Shown here piece by piece: positions 44,318-53,929 of a stretch of DNA of 64,000 bases; the stretch's first letter is position 1; the number at the start of each line of letters is the position of its first letter. The notes below the pieces were generated by a model, which did no database searches, had not been told where the DNA came from, and saw only the letters and a program-made list of their open reading frames with translations. The position numbers were made by a program, and so were the translations under genes. This DNA comes from Nostoc sp. 'Peltigera membranacea cyanobiont' N6 (GTDB lineage: Bacteria > Cyanobacteriota > Cyanobacteriia > Cyanobacteriales > Nostocaceae), in contig NZ_CP026681.1 in the NCBI RefSeq assembly GCF_002949735.1, forward strand, positions 2,976,001-3,040,000, written 5' to 3'.

Positions 44318-47300
44318 TTATGATTTGCCTTGGGATGATGACAAGGAGTAGGCAGTGTGTGGATCGGAGAAATTTAAATCGTCATCATCCTCAATAGGAC
44401 GAGGTTGTTGACGGCGGAATATGCTATACACCACAGGTACAAAAATCAGAGTAGCAACTGTTGCAGCTGACAAACCACCAATGACAGCGCGACCCAAAGG
44501 TGCATTCTGCTCGCCACCTTCACCAAGACCGAGAGACATTGGCACCATACCAATGAGCATGGCTAAGGCAGTCATTAACACCGGACGCAACCGCGTATAT
44601 CCCGCCGCTTGTGCTGCTTGATAGGCATTTTGTCCTTCTAGACGCTGTTCATTAGCAAAAGCGATCATCAGAATACTGTTTGATGTCGCCACACCTATAC
44701 TCATAATTGCACCCATTAAGGAAGGAACGCTGAAGGTCGTGCCGGTGACAAATAGCATCCAGACAATACCAGCCAAGGCACTCGGCAGTGCCATCATGAT
44801 AATTAGGGGATCGAGCCAAGATTGGAAATTTACTACCATTAAGCAGTAAACCAGCACGATTGCAAACACAAGTCCTAAACCGAGTCCCAGAAAGGAAGAG
44901 TTCATTGTTTGCACTTGCCCACGAATATTAATCTGACTACCGCGAGGCAATTTTTTCTGATAATCAGCGATAATTCGATTCACATCGCGAGCAACTCCCC
45001 CCAAGTCACGACCGGAGGAGTTAGCGTAGATATCGAAAACCGGCTGAATATTGTAGTGATTAACAACTTGCATTACTCTATCGCGTCTGACAGTAGCCAA
45101 ATTACCCAAAAGTTGGGGTGCGGTTTGACCGTTGCCAACGGGCATATTCTTGAGGCTGTCAATAGAGTCAATTTTATACTGGGGAACTTGGACAGCAAGG
45201 GTGTAACTCACGCCTTTTTTGGGATCGAGCCATTGGTTGATTGCGGCTTGACCGCTTGAGCTTAAAGAAGTGAGGACGCTATTAGCAACATCACGCTGTG
45301 TCATTCCCAGTTGTTGAGCCTCGGTGCGGTCTACATCCAGGTGTAACTCTGGAGCATCGACAACTTGCTGCATGTGTACATCTACAGCCCCAGGAACGCG
45401 CGTCATCCGGGCTTCGATTTGTTTGGCTATTTCAAAATTGCCCTTTGAGTTTTTTAGAGGCCCAGATATTTGCACGTCAACAGCAGCAGGTAAACCGAAA
45501 TTCAGAATTTGAGTAACAATATCTGCTGGCTCAAAAAAGAAGGTATAGCTGGGAAATGTCGCTTTTAATTTCTGGCGGAGTTGCTTAACATAAGAGAAAG
45601 TTGAACCAGATTCTTTTAGGGATACAAGAATATCAGCATCAGCCGGGCCAATTGTGGCTCCGTTGTAGCCATAAGTAAGGTTAATACCACTGTTGGGTAA
45701 GCCGATGTTATCCAGAATTATCGAGAGATTTTCTTTTGGTACAGTCTGGCGGATAACATTTTCGACTTGGCTGACAATTCTTTCTGTCTCTTCTAAACGA
45801 GTGCCAGGTAAGGCACGAACGTGGAGACTAAACTGACCACCATCGACTTGAGGGAAAAAGTCTTGACCGACGAAGGGTAGCAAAACTCCGGCACTGACTA
45901 TAAAAGCACCAAACAGCACAAAAACTATGCGGCGGTAATTTAATGCTGAGGTCAGGACATTGTAGTACCAACTGCGAAATTTCTCAAATACTCGGTTAAA
46001 CTTCTCGTGTTGCTGCCAGATCCAATCTTTTTTATTTGTGGTTGTGGCTGTAGTTTGGTGGTTTTCATGACCATTACCATTATCGTCTAAGGCTTCGGTG
46101 TGGCGATCGCCATGACCATTACGATCCTCGCTTTCTCTGTGCAAGTGAGCTTCATAAGGTAGCAGATAGCTGGCCATTGTCGGGACTACAGTCCGAGATA
46201 GCACATAAGAAGCAAGCATACCAAATACTACCGCCATCGCTAGCGGCACAAATAGGTACTTTGCCACTCCACTGAGAAACACCACCGGCACAAAGACTAT
46301 ACAAATACATAATGTGGCGACGAATGCTGGTGTGGCGATTTGCTGCGCCCCATCTAAGATTGCTCGCTTGATTGCTTTACCTTGTCCGAGATTTCGGTGG
46401 ATATTTTCAATTTCTACTGTGGCATCATCGACAAGAATACCGACAGCTAAGGACAAACCACCCAAAGTCATAATGTTGAAAGTTTGTCCCAAACGACTCA
46501 TTACGATAATCGAAACCAGCATCGACAGGGGAATCGATACGGCGACAATTACAGTGCTGCGCCAACTTCCCAGAAAAATCAAAATCATCAGCGCGGTGAG
46601 AACTGCTGCAATCAATCCTTCTTTGAGAACGCCTTGAATGGAAGCTTTCACAAATAGAGATTGATCGAACAAAAACGCTAAATTCAGTTCTGGGGGTAAG
46701 GTGGATTGGATGCGAGGCAAAGCTTTTTTCACCCGATCGACGATCTCAATTGTCGAGGCACTGCCACTCTTAAGGATACTAAGTAAACTCGATCGTCTCC
46801 CATTCTGACGGACAATGTTCGCCTGCACACCAAAGCCATCTCTTACTTGCGCGACATCACGAATGTAAGTCACATTGCCATTAACTTGCTTAATTGGCAA
46901 GTCGTTGAGCGCTTCCACCACGTCTGGACTATTATTGATTTGCACGGCGAACTCACGAGTGCCTATCTTCATCCCGCCCGCCGGCAAAACCAGGTTTTGG
47001 GCGCTAACAGCGTTAGTCACATCTTGAGCAGAAATACCTTTAGCCAACATCGCCTGGGGATCGATATCAACCATTATTTGCCGAGCTTTACCGCCATAAG
47101 GCAGAGGTACACTCGCTCCTTGCACTGTTGCTAGTTGGGTGCGGACGAAGTTGGTAGCATAGTCGTTGAGGGCTTGTTCTGGCAAGCTTTTGCTACTAAC
47201 ACTCATCTGAATAATCGGCACGCTGGAAGCGTTGTATTGAATGATGAATGGCGGTGTAATACCGGGTGGCAAAGGGCGGAGAATGGTTTGACTGACAGAG

Positions 47301-47629
47301 GTGATTTGAGCGACTGCTGAGGCTATATTGACGCTTGGTTGGAAAAAAACTTTGACGACGCTAACACCACTTAAGGATTGAGATTCAATGTGTTCGATGT
47401 CACTAACGGTTGTTGTCATGGCGCGTTCGCTAATTGTCACGATTCGCTCTGCCATTTCCTCAGATGTTGTGCCAGTATAAGTCCAAACTATACTGACAAC
47501 TGGAATATTGATTGCGGGAAAAATATCAACCGCCGTGCTAAATATCGTTATTACACCCAAGATCACAATCATCAAGGCAGCGATCGCGAATGTATACGGA
47601 AGACGTAAAGCAATTTTTACGATCCACAT
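44318..47629 (-). CDS. RND efflux pump permease (AcrB/HAE-type)
   Basis: A 1,103-residue pump with the AcrB layout: membrane segment 1 near residue 13, a large periplasmic loop (about 40-330), six segments, a second loop (about 590-870) and the final segments. The proton-relay acidic pair is present in segment 4 (LAVGILVDDATVEIENIH, near residue 403). The central cytoplasmic link holds an extra His/Asn/Asp-rich stretch (about 498-530). It should form a trimer using proton force to expel hydrophobic compounds. The pump gene precedes the adaptor gene, the reverse of the usual order. Substrate unknown. No local regulator is visible. Confidence 0.92.
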   Translation of the reverse strand: MWIVKIALRLPYTFAIAALMIVILGVITIFSTAVDIFPAINIPVVSIVWTYTGTTSEEMAERIVTISERAMTTTVSDIEHIESQSLSGVSVVKVFFQPSVNIASAVAQITSVSQTILRPLPPGITPPFIIQYNASSVPIIQMSVSSKSLPEQALNDYATNFVRTQLATVQGASVPLPYGGKARQIMVDIDPQAMLAKGISAQDVTNAVSAQNLVLPAGGMKIGTREFAVQINNSPDVVEALNDLPIKQVNGNVTYIRDVAQVRDGFGVQANIVRQNGRRSSLLSILKSGSASTIEIVDRVKKALPRIQSTLPPELNLAFLFDQSLFVKASIQGVLKEGLIAAVLTALMILIFLGSWRSTVIVAVSIPLSMLVSIIVMSRLGQTFNIMTLGGLSLAVGILVDDATVEIENIHRNLGQGKAIKRAILDGAQQIATPAFVATLCICIVFVPVVFLSGVAKYLFVPLAMAVVFGMLASYVLSRTVVPTMASYLLPYEAHLHRESEDRNGHGDRHTEALDDNGNGHENHQTTATTTNKKDWIWQQHEKFNRVFEKFRSWYYNVLTSALNYRRIVFVLFGAFIVSAGVLLPFVGQDFFPQVDGGQFSLHVRALPGTRLEETERIVSQVENVIRQTVPKENLSIILDNIGLPNSGINLTYGYNGATIGPADADILVSLKESGSTFSYVKQLRQKLKATFPSYTFFFEPADIVTQILNFGLPAAVDVQISGPLKNSKGNFEIAKQIEARMTRVPGAVDVHMQQVVDAPELHLDVDRTEAQQLGMTQRDVANSVLTSLSSSGQAAINQWLDPKKGVSYTLAVQVPQYKIDSIDSLKNMPVGNGQTAPQLLGNLATVRRDRVMQVVNHYNIQPVFDIYANSSGRDLGGVARDVNRIIADYQKKLPRGSQINIRGQVQTMNSSFLGLGLGLVFAIVLVYCLMVVNFQSWLDPLIIMMALPSALAGIVWMLFVTGTTFSVPSLMGAIMSIGVATSNSILMIAFANEQRLEGQNAYQAAQAAGYTRLRPVLMTALAMLIGMVPMSLGLGEGGEQNAPLGRAVIGGLSAATVATLIFVPVVYSIFRRQQPRPIEDDDDLNFSDPHTAYSLSSSQGKS

Positions 47630-48012
47630 GCAATTTCCTTTTAAATGGGTTTAGCGCTCTACTGTTGCGAAAAAATAATTTAGAATCTTTATTTTTACAA
47701 GTACAAGTAACTTTTCTCAAGATATTGTATATGACAATTCTCTGCCTCGCAAAAATCACAAGCTGAATTGAGCCTCTTCTTGTCGAGTTTTAGGGGCGGG
47801 GATCGTCAAAGTTAAACCAATAAAGTGATATTTAAACCACCGCCAACCCTAGAAAAACCAAAGTTTATTCATCATTCTCTGCTCAATGCTGACATCGCTG
47901 GAATCTTTGTGTTACAACTTGGCAGATCGATTTGATACATGGAGTGAGTGAATCAGATTTTGGGAATAATCCTCATAGTGTTTGAAAGCATCGTTTTAGT
48001 TAGGCTCACGCT
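47630..48012. other. Gene-free 383-base divergent region
   Basis: This lies between the start of the pump gene and the start of the M23 peptidase gene, which diverge, so it should contain both promoters. I see no repeat, RNA gene or confident promoter box in it. An open frame over 47538-47759 is a chance shadow. Confidence 0.5.
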
Positions 48013-49206
48013 ATGAGAGCGCGATTTCTAGGGAAAAAGCGGATTTTTGGCTGTTTATTTCTTGTATTTTGCTGGATTTTGTGGATATGTTCGGCATTAA
48101 TTCCAGCCTACGCAACGTCTAGCGGTTCTATTGATACTCTGCGACAACAGCAGCAACAAATGAACCAGCAGCATCAGAGTGTGATTAACGAGCGCGATCG
48201 TTTAACAAATCTTCAACAAGAGGCTCAAAAACACCTCACTGGTTTAAAGCAAAATCTGCAAACCACAGATAGCTATATTCAAGAGAGCGAATCTCGATTA
48301 CAACTCGCTACTCAACGCCTCCAGCAGTTGGAAACTGATTTAGCTGTAGCACAACGTTCCTACGAGGAGCGGCAAATAGCAACAGTAGCACGATTGCGTT
48401 ATCTCCAGCGATCGCCAGCATCTGTAGGATGGGCTGTTTTGCTCCAAAGTCGAAATATCAGCGATTTTATCAGTCGTCGTCATCAGTTGAAGTTAGTGTA
48501 TCAGGCAGACCAGAAAATTTTGGTAAAACTCAACGCCCAAGCAATCCTGCTTAATAAACAAAAAACGGATGTAGAACAGCAAAAAAATGAAATTGCTTTA
48601 ATTCGTGAGCAAATGCTGGCACAAAAAGCCGATTATCAAACTCAGGCGCAGTCACAATCAGAAATGATTCAACGCCTCAATAGCGATCGCCTCGCCTTGG
48701 AAGCAGCACAAAATCAGCTAGAAAGAGATTCCAAAAATCTGGAAGTCTTGATTCAACAAAAGGTAGCAGAAGCTGAAGAGGCGCAAGCAAAAACCAACAG
48801 CCGGACAACTATAATTCGGGGAACTGGTGTAATGGCATATCCTAGCGATGCTGCTACTAGCAGTCCCTTCGGTTGGCGGATACACCCAATCCTTGGCTAT
48901 CGTCGCTTTCATGCCGGGTTGGATTTTGCCGCTAGCTATGGCAGTAAAATTCGAGCAGCCGATTCGGGCAGAGTAATTTTTGCTGGGTGGTATGGTGGTT
49001 ATGGCAGAGCGGTAATTATCGACCACGGCAATGGTATGACTACACTCTACGGACATACCAGCGAGTTATATGTTACCGAGGGACAAGCAGTTGAACGCGG
49101 ACAAGCGATCGCTGCTGTCGGTTCCACAGGTTTCTCAACTGGCCCCCACCTCCACTTTGAAGTCCGTCGGAATGGTACACCCGTAGACCCAGCTAATTAT
49201 CTGTGA
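48013..49206 (+). CDS. M23 peptidase with coiled coil, EnvC/NlpD-type
   Basis: A 397-residue exported protein: a signal or anchor (about 10-35), a long coiled coil rich in Gln (about 40-255) and a LytM/M23 peptidase domain (about 275-395). Zinc-binding residues are present: HAGLDF (His and Asp, about 298) and HLHFEV (about 379), with GHTSELYV between. It should therefore cut peptidoglycan cross-links itself, unlike degenerate EnvC, which only activates amidases. It likely acts in septal cell-wall splitting. Start ATG at 48013 begins MRARFLGKK. Confidence 0.9.
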   Translation: MRARFLGKKRIFGCLFLVFCWILWICSALIPAYATSSGSIDTLRQQQQQMNQQHQSVINERDRLTNLQQEAQKHLTGLKQNLQTTDSYIQESESRLQLATQRLQQLETDLAVAQRSYEERQIATVARLRYLQRSPASVGWAVLLQSRNISDFISRRHQLKLVYQADQKILVKLNAQAILLNKQKTDVEQQKNEIALIREQMLAQKADYQTQAQSQSEMIQRLNSDRLALEAAQNQLERDSKNLEVLIQQKVAEAEEAQAKTNSRTTIIRGTGVMAYPSDAATSSPFGWRIHPILGYRRFHAGLDFAASYGSKIRAADSGRVIFAGWYGGYGRAVIIDHGNGMTTLYGHTSELYVTEGQAVERGQAIAAVGSTGFSTGPHLHFEVRRNGTPVDPANYL

Positions 49207-49272
49207 ACCCAAAAACCAAGTTTCTATAGGCTGCAAATTTTATCACAGACATGCTATAATGTTTAAGACTAA

Positions 49273-49345
49273 GGGCGCGTAGCTCAGTGGATAGAGCAAC
49301 AGATTCCGGTTCTGTGGGTCGGGGGTTCAAATCCCTCCGCGCTCG
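49273..49345 (+). tRNA. tRNA-Arg (anticodon CCG)
   Basis: A 73-base cloverleaf. Acceptor stem GGGCGCG pairs with CGCGCTC, D-arm GCTC/GAGC, anticodon stem ACAGA/TCTGT around TTCCGGT (anticodon CCG at 49306-49308), T-arm GGGGG/CCCTC with loop TTCAAAT. The discriminator base is G, and CCA is not encoded. It reads CGG codons. It lies 66 bases after the M23 gene. Confidence 0.95.
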
Positions 49346-49871
49346 TTACCTTTGTAAGACTAACCACAAAATCGAAAGGTTATTTTCTCTCAAGGGATAA
49401 AACCAATTTACCCTATGAGGCAGAATTGCAACGGATAACTGTAATAAAGAAAAGTTATAGGTTGGACTTGGTAATATAATTTTTGCTTATAATTGATTTA
49501 TAAAACCTGTCTCTGATAATTCCTAAGAACTTGCTAGAAAATATTTAATATAATTTATACCCAACTTGACTTTTTTTAAATTTTGTGCGTCAGATTGATT
49601 TTATAGTGGTGCTGTCTCTGCGTTAAAGTGCTATCACCTATATTTATAGGTATGTACTTTAGTGTGCAAAAAGTTGCATACCTTACATACTTGAGTATAT
49701 TTTCATCGAACTTTTTATGCTTGCTAGGGAATCTAAAGGAAACGGGACTCCTAATTAATAAGAAGGCATAACTGTTAGAAAATGTCTAATTTCTACTTTC
49801 CATGCGTTATTTAACGACTGCAACTGGGAAAAATAAGATATAAGGCATTTACTACCTAGAAAGAAGGTGTT
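49346..49871. other. Gene-free AT-rich region after tRNA-Arg
   Basis: 526 bases without a gene, recognised repeat or clear terminator. Near 49650-49700 the stretch GGTATGTACT and CATACCTTACATAC can pair partly but does not form a strong hairpin. The ribosome site of the next gene (AAGAAGG) is at the right edge. No integrase or att duplication of the tRNA 3' end was seen. Confidence 0.5.
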
Positions 49872-52406
49872 ATGGCACAACCAGAACCTAATATACTGCA
49901 ACTTGCTAAACAAGGCAATCCAAAAGCTATTGCGACTATAATAAACAGACAACTAGAGCCTAAAGGTATCATTGCTCAAGTTGATTTAAAAGATAACTGC
50001 TTACAAATTCTTATAGAAGCAATTCAATTGCCGCCACAACACATTATAGTTGAATATTTCCGTAAGTCTTTCACAAACCTGGATGCTACTGCAATCAAAA
50101 CTATTAAAGTTTATGCAAAACGACCGGGAGAAGTATTTTTTGATTGGCATGAATTATTTGATTTAGTAGAAGCACCAGGACAAGAACTATTGAAAATGGC
50201 TAAATCTGGTGATATTCAATCAATAACTATTGTGATAAATCAGTGCTTAAAAAATCAAGGCATTATAGCAAAAGTAAATTTAAAAGATAGTTGCTTGCGA
50301 GTAATGCTGGAAGCACAAGAAGCTATAAATCAAGAATTAATAGTCCCAATACTAATTAATCAATTGGAAAAGTTAACCATCGAATCTATTAATAAATTAA
50401 TAGTATATGGCAAACAAACTAATGAAGAATTTCCAGGATGGCATCAAGAAATTAACTATAATTTACTAACTAATAACTCAGAAAAAACAGTAGAATCTTT
50501 AGCTTTAGTCTCAATTAAGGAGACTGAAGCTAAAGATATCATAAACGTAAGCCTCAGTCAAATTGAAAATATAGATTCTGTCAAGTTATCAAACTATCTA
50601 TATTATGAATTTCTACAAAATAGAATATATGAACCTCTATCAGTTAGGTTCAAAGCTGAAGAAGAAGAAAATAAAATTCATGGGATAGTGAATGCGTTTA
50701 ATATTTCTACTCTACAAGAAGATATCAAGCTGTCCATAAGGCAAATAGAAAAGCAAATTGTAAGAACATTAGAAGATAAGTTTTGTATCACTTTAGATAT
50801 AAACCAAGTAGAAAGAATATTTTATGATATTTCAAATTATAGGTTTTCTAATCTAAAAAATGCAATTAAACAGATGGAAACAGCTATACAGGAAGTTTTA
50901 AATTTTAATTTTCCTGAAGAAACAAACGAGTTAAAAGCCTTCTTTAAAGGAGCCGTAGAAGGAGCCGTAGATGGTCTTACAGGAAGAATTAAATTTACAG
51001 AAGTAATTGTAGGGGGCGTAATTGGTAATCTTATTATACCAGGATTAGGGGGTGTAATTGGTGGTGCTGTTGGAGGGTGGTTTGCTGGTAATAAGGAACA
51101 AAAGAGAATGGAGGAAATTATTAACAAATATGATATAGCAAAAACAAAACTAAATGAGGAATTCAAAATTCTATTCCAAAATTGTTATGAGGATATTTCT
51201 AAGTTAATTAATAGTTTATATAAAATAAATCTTATTAAATATCAATATCTTATACAAGCAGAAGAACTTAATAGACAAGGAATAGAGAGTAAAAATATTA
51301 AAAATCTTATAGAAGCTATTCATTGTTACGATAAAGCTATCAGCTTAAATCCCCATTATTACGGAGCTTGGTGCAATAAAGGTTGGGCTTTAGTGTTATT
51401 AGGTAAGTATGAAGAAGCAATTCATGCCTTTGATGAATCTCTTAAAATTAATAGTGAACTTATTATGCCTTTGGAAAGTAAAATAATGCTTCTAGGATAT
51501 CGTCTAGAACAACATGAGACTGTGCTTTTACTATGTAATAATGCTATTTCTAAAGGTTATAACACTTTTAATATCTTGTCTGCAAAAAGCTTTTCTCTTT
51601 ATAAATTAGAAAGATACCAAGAAGCAATTGAAATTTGTGATATAGCTATATCAATCTATTCTTCTAGTCTTGAAATATATCAGTTTTTTATACAGAAAGC
51701 TGCCTGTATGATATGGATGGAAGATTCAGAACTTGCTCTAGAAAATCTAAAAGAAGCCATAACATTAAATCCAGAAAAGTCCCAAGAAATAATAAAAGTT
51801 AGTCCGAGCTTTGAGAACCTAAAAAATGATGAAAGATTTATAGCATTGATGGAATCATCTGTGGGTGTAGATTATAGTAATTTGAATAAACTATTAGCAG
51901 AAAATAAATGGAAAGAAGCTGATATAGAAACAGCAAAACTCATGTGTTTGGCAGTTACTAATCATGATAAAAGACTTAATATAATCGTGAAGGATGCTAG
52001 AGCATATACAGAGTTGAATAACGAACGAATTGTTAAAATACCAGCTATAGATTTAAATACAATTGATAAGCTTTGGCTAAATTGCAGTAAAGGAAAGTTT
52101 GGATTCTCTGTACAAAAGGAAATTTATCAAAATTTAGGTGGGACTAAAGAATTTAATGGTGAAATACGAGATAAATTTGGAGTATCAGTAGGATGGAGAA
52201 CCCGTAATAATAATGGTAACTACTTCTGGCGTAATTCAGACGATTGTCATTATTATATTGACATTGACATTGCACTAAGAGGACATCTTCCTAGTTGTTT
52301 GTGGGCAGGTATTAATGATGACTGGTTTGAAAATAGAAGGGAGAGATTAATTACCCTTTTTTACCATTTGCAAGCTAATGGTATTGGCAATATTTCAAAA
52401 CAGTAA
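49872..52406 (+). CDS. Multidomain protein: duplicated N-domain, glycine zipper, TPR, GUN4
   Basis: 844 residues with five regions. Residues about 5-95 and 103-197 are two copies of one domain (LAKQGNPKAIATIINRQLEP against MAKSGDIQSITIVINQCLKN; both go on to LKD, then a Trp-His). Residues about 200-370 are helical. Residues 378-412 are a glycine zipper (VIVGGVIGNLIIPGLGGVIG), suited to membrane insertion. TPR units fill about 470-650. The C-terminus (about 671-844) is a GUN4 domain: LLAENKWKEADIETAK, LWLNCSKGKFGFSVQ, RGHLPS. GUN4 binds tetrapyrroles in chlorophyll synthesis, but fused forms likely act as sensors. Overall role unknown. Confidence 0.8.
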   Translation: MAQPEPNILQLAKQGNPKAIATIINRQLEPKGIIAQVDLKDNCLQILIEAIQLPPQHIIVEYFRKSFTNLDATAIKTIKVYAKRPGEVFFDWHELFDLVEAPGQELLKMAKSGDIQSITIVINQCLKNQGIIAKVNLKDSCLRVMLEAQEAINQELIVPILINQLEKLTIESINKLIVYGKQTNEEFPGWHQEINYNLLTNNSEKTVESLALVSIKETEAKDIINVSLSQIENIDSVKLSNYLYYEFLQNRIYEPLSVRFKAEEEENKIHGIVNAFNISTLQEDIKLSIRQIEKQIVRTLEDKFCITLDINQVERIFYDISNYRFSNLKNAIKQMETAIQEVLNFNFPEETNELKAFFKGAVEGAVDGLTGRIKFTEVIVGGVIGNLIIPGLGGVIGGAVGGWFAGNKEQKRMEEIINKYDIAKTKLNEEFKILFQNCYEDISKLINSLYKINLIKYQYLIQAEELNRQGIESKNIKNLIEAIHCYDKAISLNPHYYGAWCNKGWALVLLGKYEEAIHAFDESLKINSELIMPLESKIMLLGYRLEQHETVLLLCNNAISKGYNTFNILSAKSFSLYKLERYQEAIEICDIAISIYSSSLEIYQFFIQKAACMIWMEDSELALENLKEAITLNPEKSQEIIKVSPSFENLKNDERFIALMESSVGVDYSNLNKLLAENKWKEADIETAKLMCLAVTNHDKRLNIIVKDARAYTELNNERIVKIPAIDLNTIDKLWLNCSKGKFGFSVQKEIYQNLGGTKEFNGEIRDKFGVSVGWRTRNNNGNYFWRNSDDCHYYIDIDIALRGHLPSCLWAGINDDWFENRRERLITLFYHLQANGIGNISKQ

Positions 52407-52669
52407 TTATTTTTTAGGTTTCTCAACTTACTCAACACAAATTTATGAACAAAATTGTTCAGAGGTTTGTTAACACATTGATGAGCATTACTTAGGACAG
52501 ATAAGTAGTATTTACAAGATATAAAAGTATTTCGTAAAAATGGGCGGCAACGCGATCGACAAAATTAGGCGTTACATAATTGCGGGATGATTTTGGAATT
52601 TGCATCAATTAAGAATCACCGCCTCTTTGCGTCTTTACGTCTCCCTGTCAGTCTCAATCATCCCATTAT

Positions 52670-53734
52670 TCAGCAATGTCTAAGTTTTTCGTGAGCAACC
52701 AAAATAATTTTTTCGGTTTCTTCCCAGCCAATGCATTTATCAGTTACAGAAATACCATATTTTAATTCTTCTTGTTTCCCAGTAATTGGTTGACTACCTT
52801 CATACAAATTTGATTCCAGCATCATGCCAACTATTGATGTATTACCATCCACTATTTGCTGAACAATATTTTCTAAGACAGCACCTTGTAATTTGTAATC
52901 TTTATTGGTATTGCCGTGGCTACAGTCGATAACAATTCTCGGTGGTAAATTTGCCTGTTTTAACTTTTCTTCTACCAATTTTACATTTGCTGGATCGAAG
53001 TTAGGTTGACTACCACCCCTTAAAATTACGTGCCCGTAGCCATTACCTTTAGTTTGAAAAACGCTGACTTGTCCGTTTTGATTAATTCCCAGAAAATTAT
53101 GTGGGTTTCCAGCAGATTGCAGGGCATTCAAAGCTACTTGGATATTGCCATCAGTACCGTTTTTAAAACCCACAGGCATCGAAAGTCCACTTGCCATTTC
53201 GCGGTGAGTTTGGGATTCGGTTGTGCGTGCCCCAATGGCAGACCATGTAATCAGTTCGCTAATATATTGAGGGATGATTGGATCTAGTGCTTCTGTACCC
53301 GCAGGTAGTCCTAATTCTGTAATTTTTAATAACAGATCCCGTGCAATTAATAAACCATTCTCTACATGGAAAGAATCATCCATATCTGGATCGTTAATCA
53401 ATCCTTTCCAACCAACAGTTGTTCTTGGTTTTTCAAAGTACACTCGCATAATTAGTAGCAGCTTATCCTGAACTTGTTCGGATAACGCTTTCAACCTTTC
53501 AGAATATTCGAGCGCTGCTTTTGGATCGTGAATTGAGCATGGGCCAACTACTATAAATTTTCTCCGATCCTGAAAATCTAGGATACCTTCTATTTCCTGC
53601 CTGTATGCTAAAACTCTTTGTTCGGCTAATTGTGTTAAAGGTAATTTTGATTTGATTTCATTGGGAGTTAATAAAATGCGATCGTTCTCAATATTAGCGT
53701 TGTCGATATTACTGTTAAATAATTTGTTGTGCAT
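52670..53734 (-). CDS. aroF: 3-deoxy-7-phosphoheptulonate (DAHP) synthase, class I
   Basis: A 354-residue enzyme that joins PEP and erythrose 4-phosphate, the first step of aromatic amino-acid synthesis; cytoplasmic. The class I AroF/G/H signature is clear: VGPCSIHDPKAALEYSERL, MRVYFEKPRTTVGWKGL, GAARTTESQTHREMASGL-like motif (read here as IGARTTESQTHREM), VGFKNGTDG and IDCSHGNTNKDY. Whether it is inhibited by Phe, Tyr or Trp cannot be told by eye, so the letter F is a loose choice. AroA is in the same window but not adjacent. Confidence 0.9.
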   Translation of the reverse strand: MHNKLFNSNIDNANIENDRILLTPNEIKSKLPLTQLAEQRVLAYRQEIEGILDFQDRRKFIVVGPCSIHDPKAALEYSERLKALSEQVQDKLLLIMRVYFEKPRTTVGWKGLINDPDMDDSFHVENGLLIARDLLLKITELGLPAGTEALDPIIPQYISELITWSAIGARTTESQTHREMASGLSMPVGFKNGTDGNIQVALNALQSAGNPHNFLGINQNGQVSVFQTKGNGYGHVILRGGSQPNFDPANVKLVEEKLKQANLPPRIVIDCSHGNTNKDYKLQGAVLENIVQQIVDGNTSIVGMMLESNLYEGSQPITGKQEELKYGISVTDKCIGWEETEKIILVAHEKLRHC

Positions 53735-53865
53735 GGGGATGCTCTGACAATTTTATATACGCACTTCAATTCAGGAGTGTAACACAAACTCATGAAATTT
53801 TAAAACAGCTTATTTCTGGCTTGACAAATTTATAGTTAAACTGTATGTGATGAAAAAAATAACTG

Positions 53866-53892
53866 AAAAAGGGAAATATTTCCCCCTTTTTC
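53866..53892. terminator. Hairpin between convergently-read gap and GH13 gene
   Basis: AAAAAGGGAAA pairs with TTTCCCCCTTTTT (two extra C's) around a tiny loop, with A-run on the left and T-run on the right. It can act in both directions. It lies just after the GH13 gene end (53930), which is read leftward. Confidence 0.65.
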
Positions 53893-53929
53893 TTTACTAT
53901 TGTAATACTGGCTCAGTCATGATATATCA

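Noticed and set aside
49273..49345. tRNA-Arg as an integration site
   Set aside because: No integrase gene and no repeated tRNA 3' end were found downstream, so there is no sign of an island.
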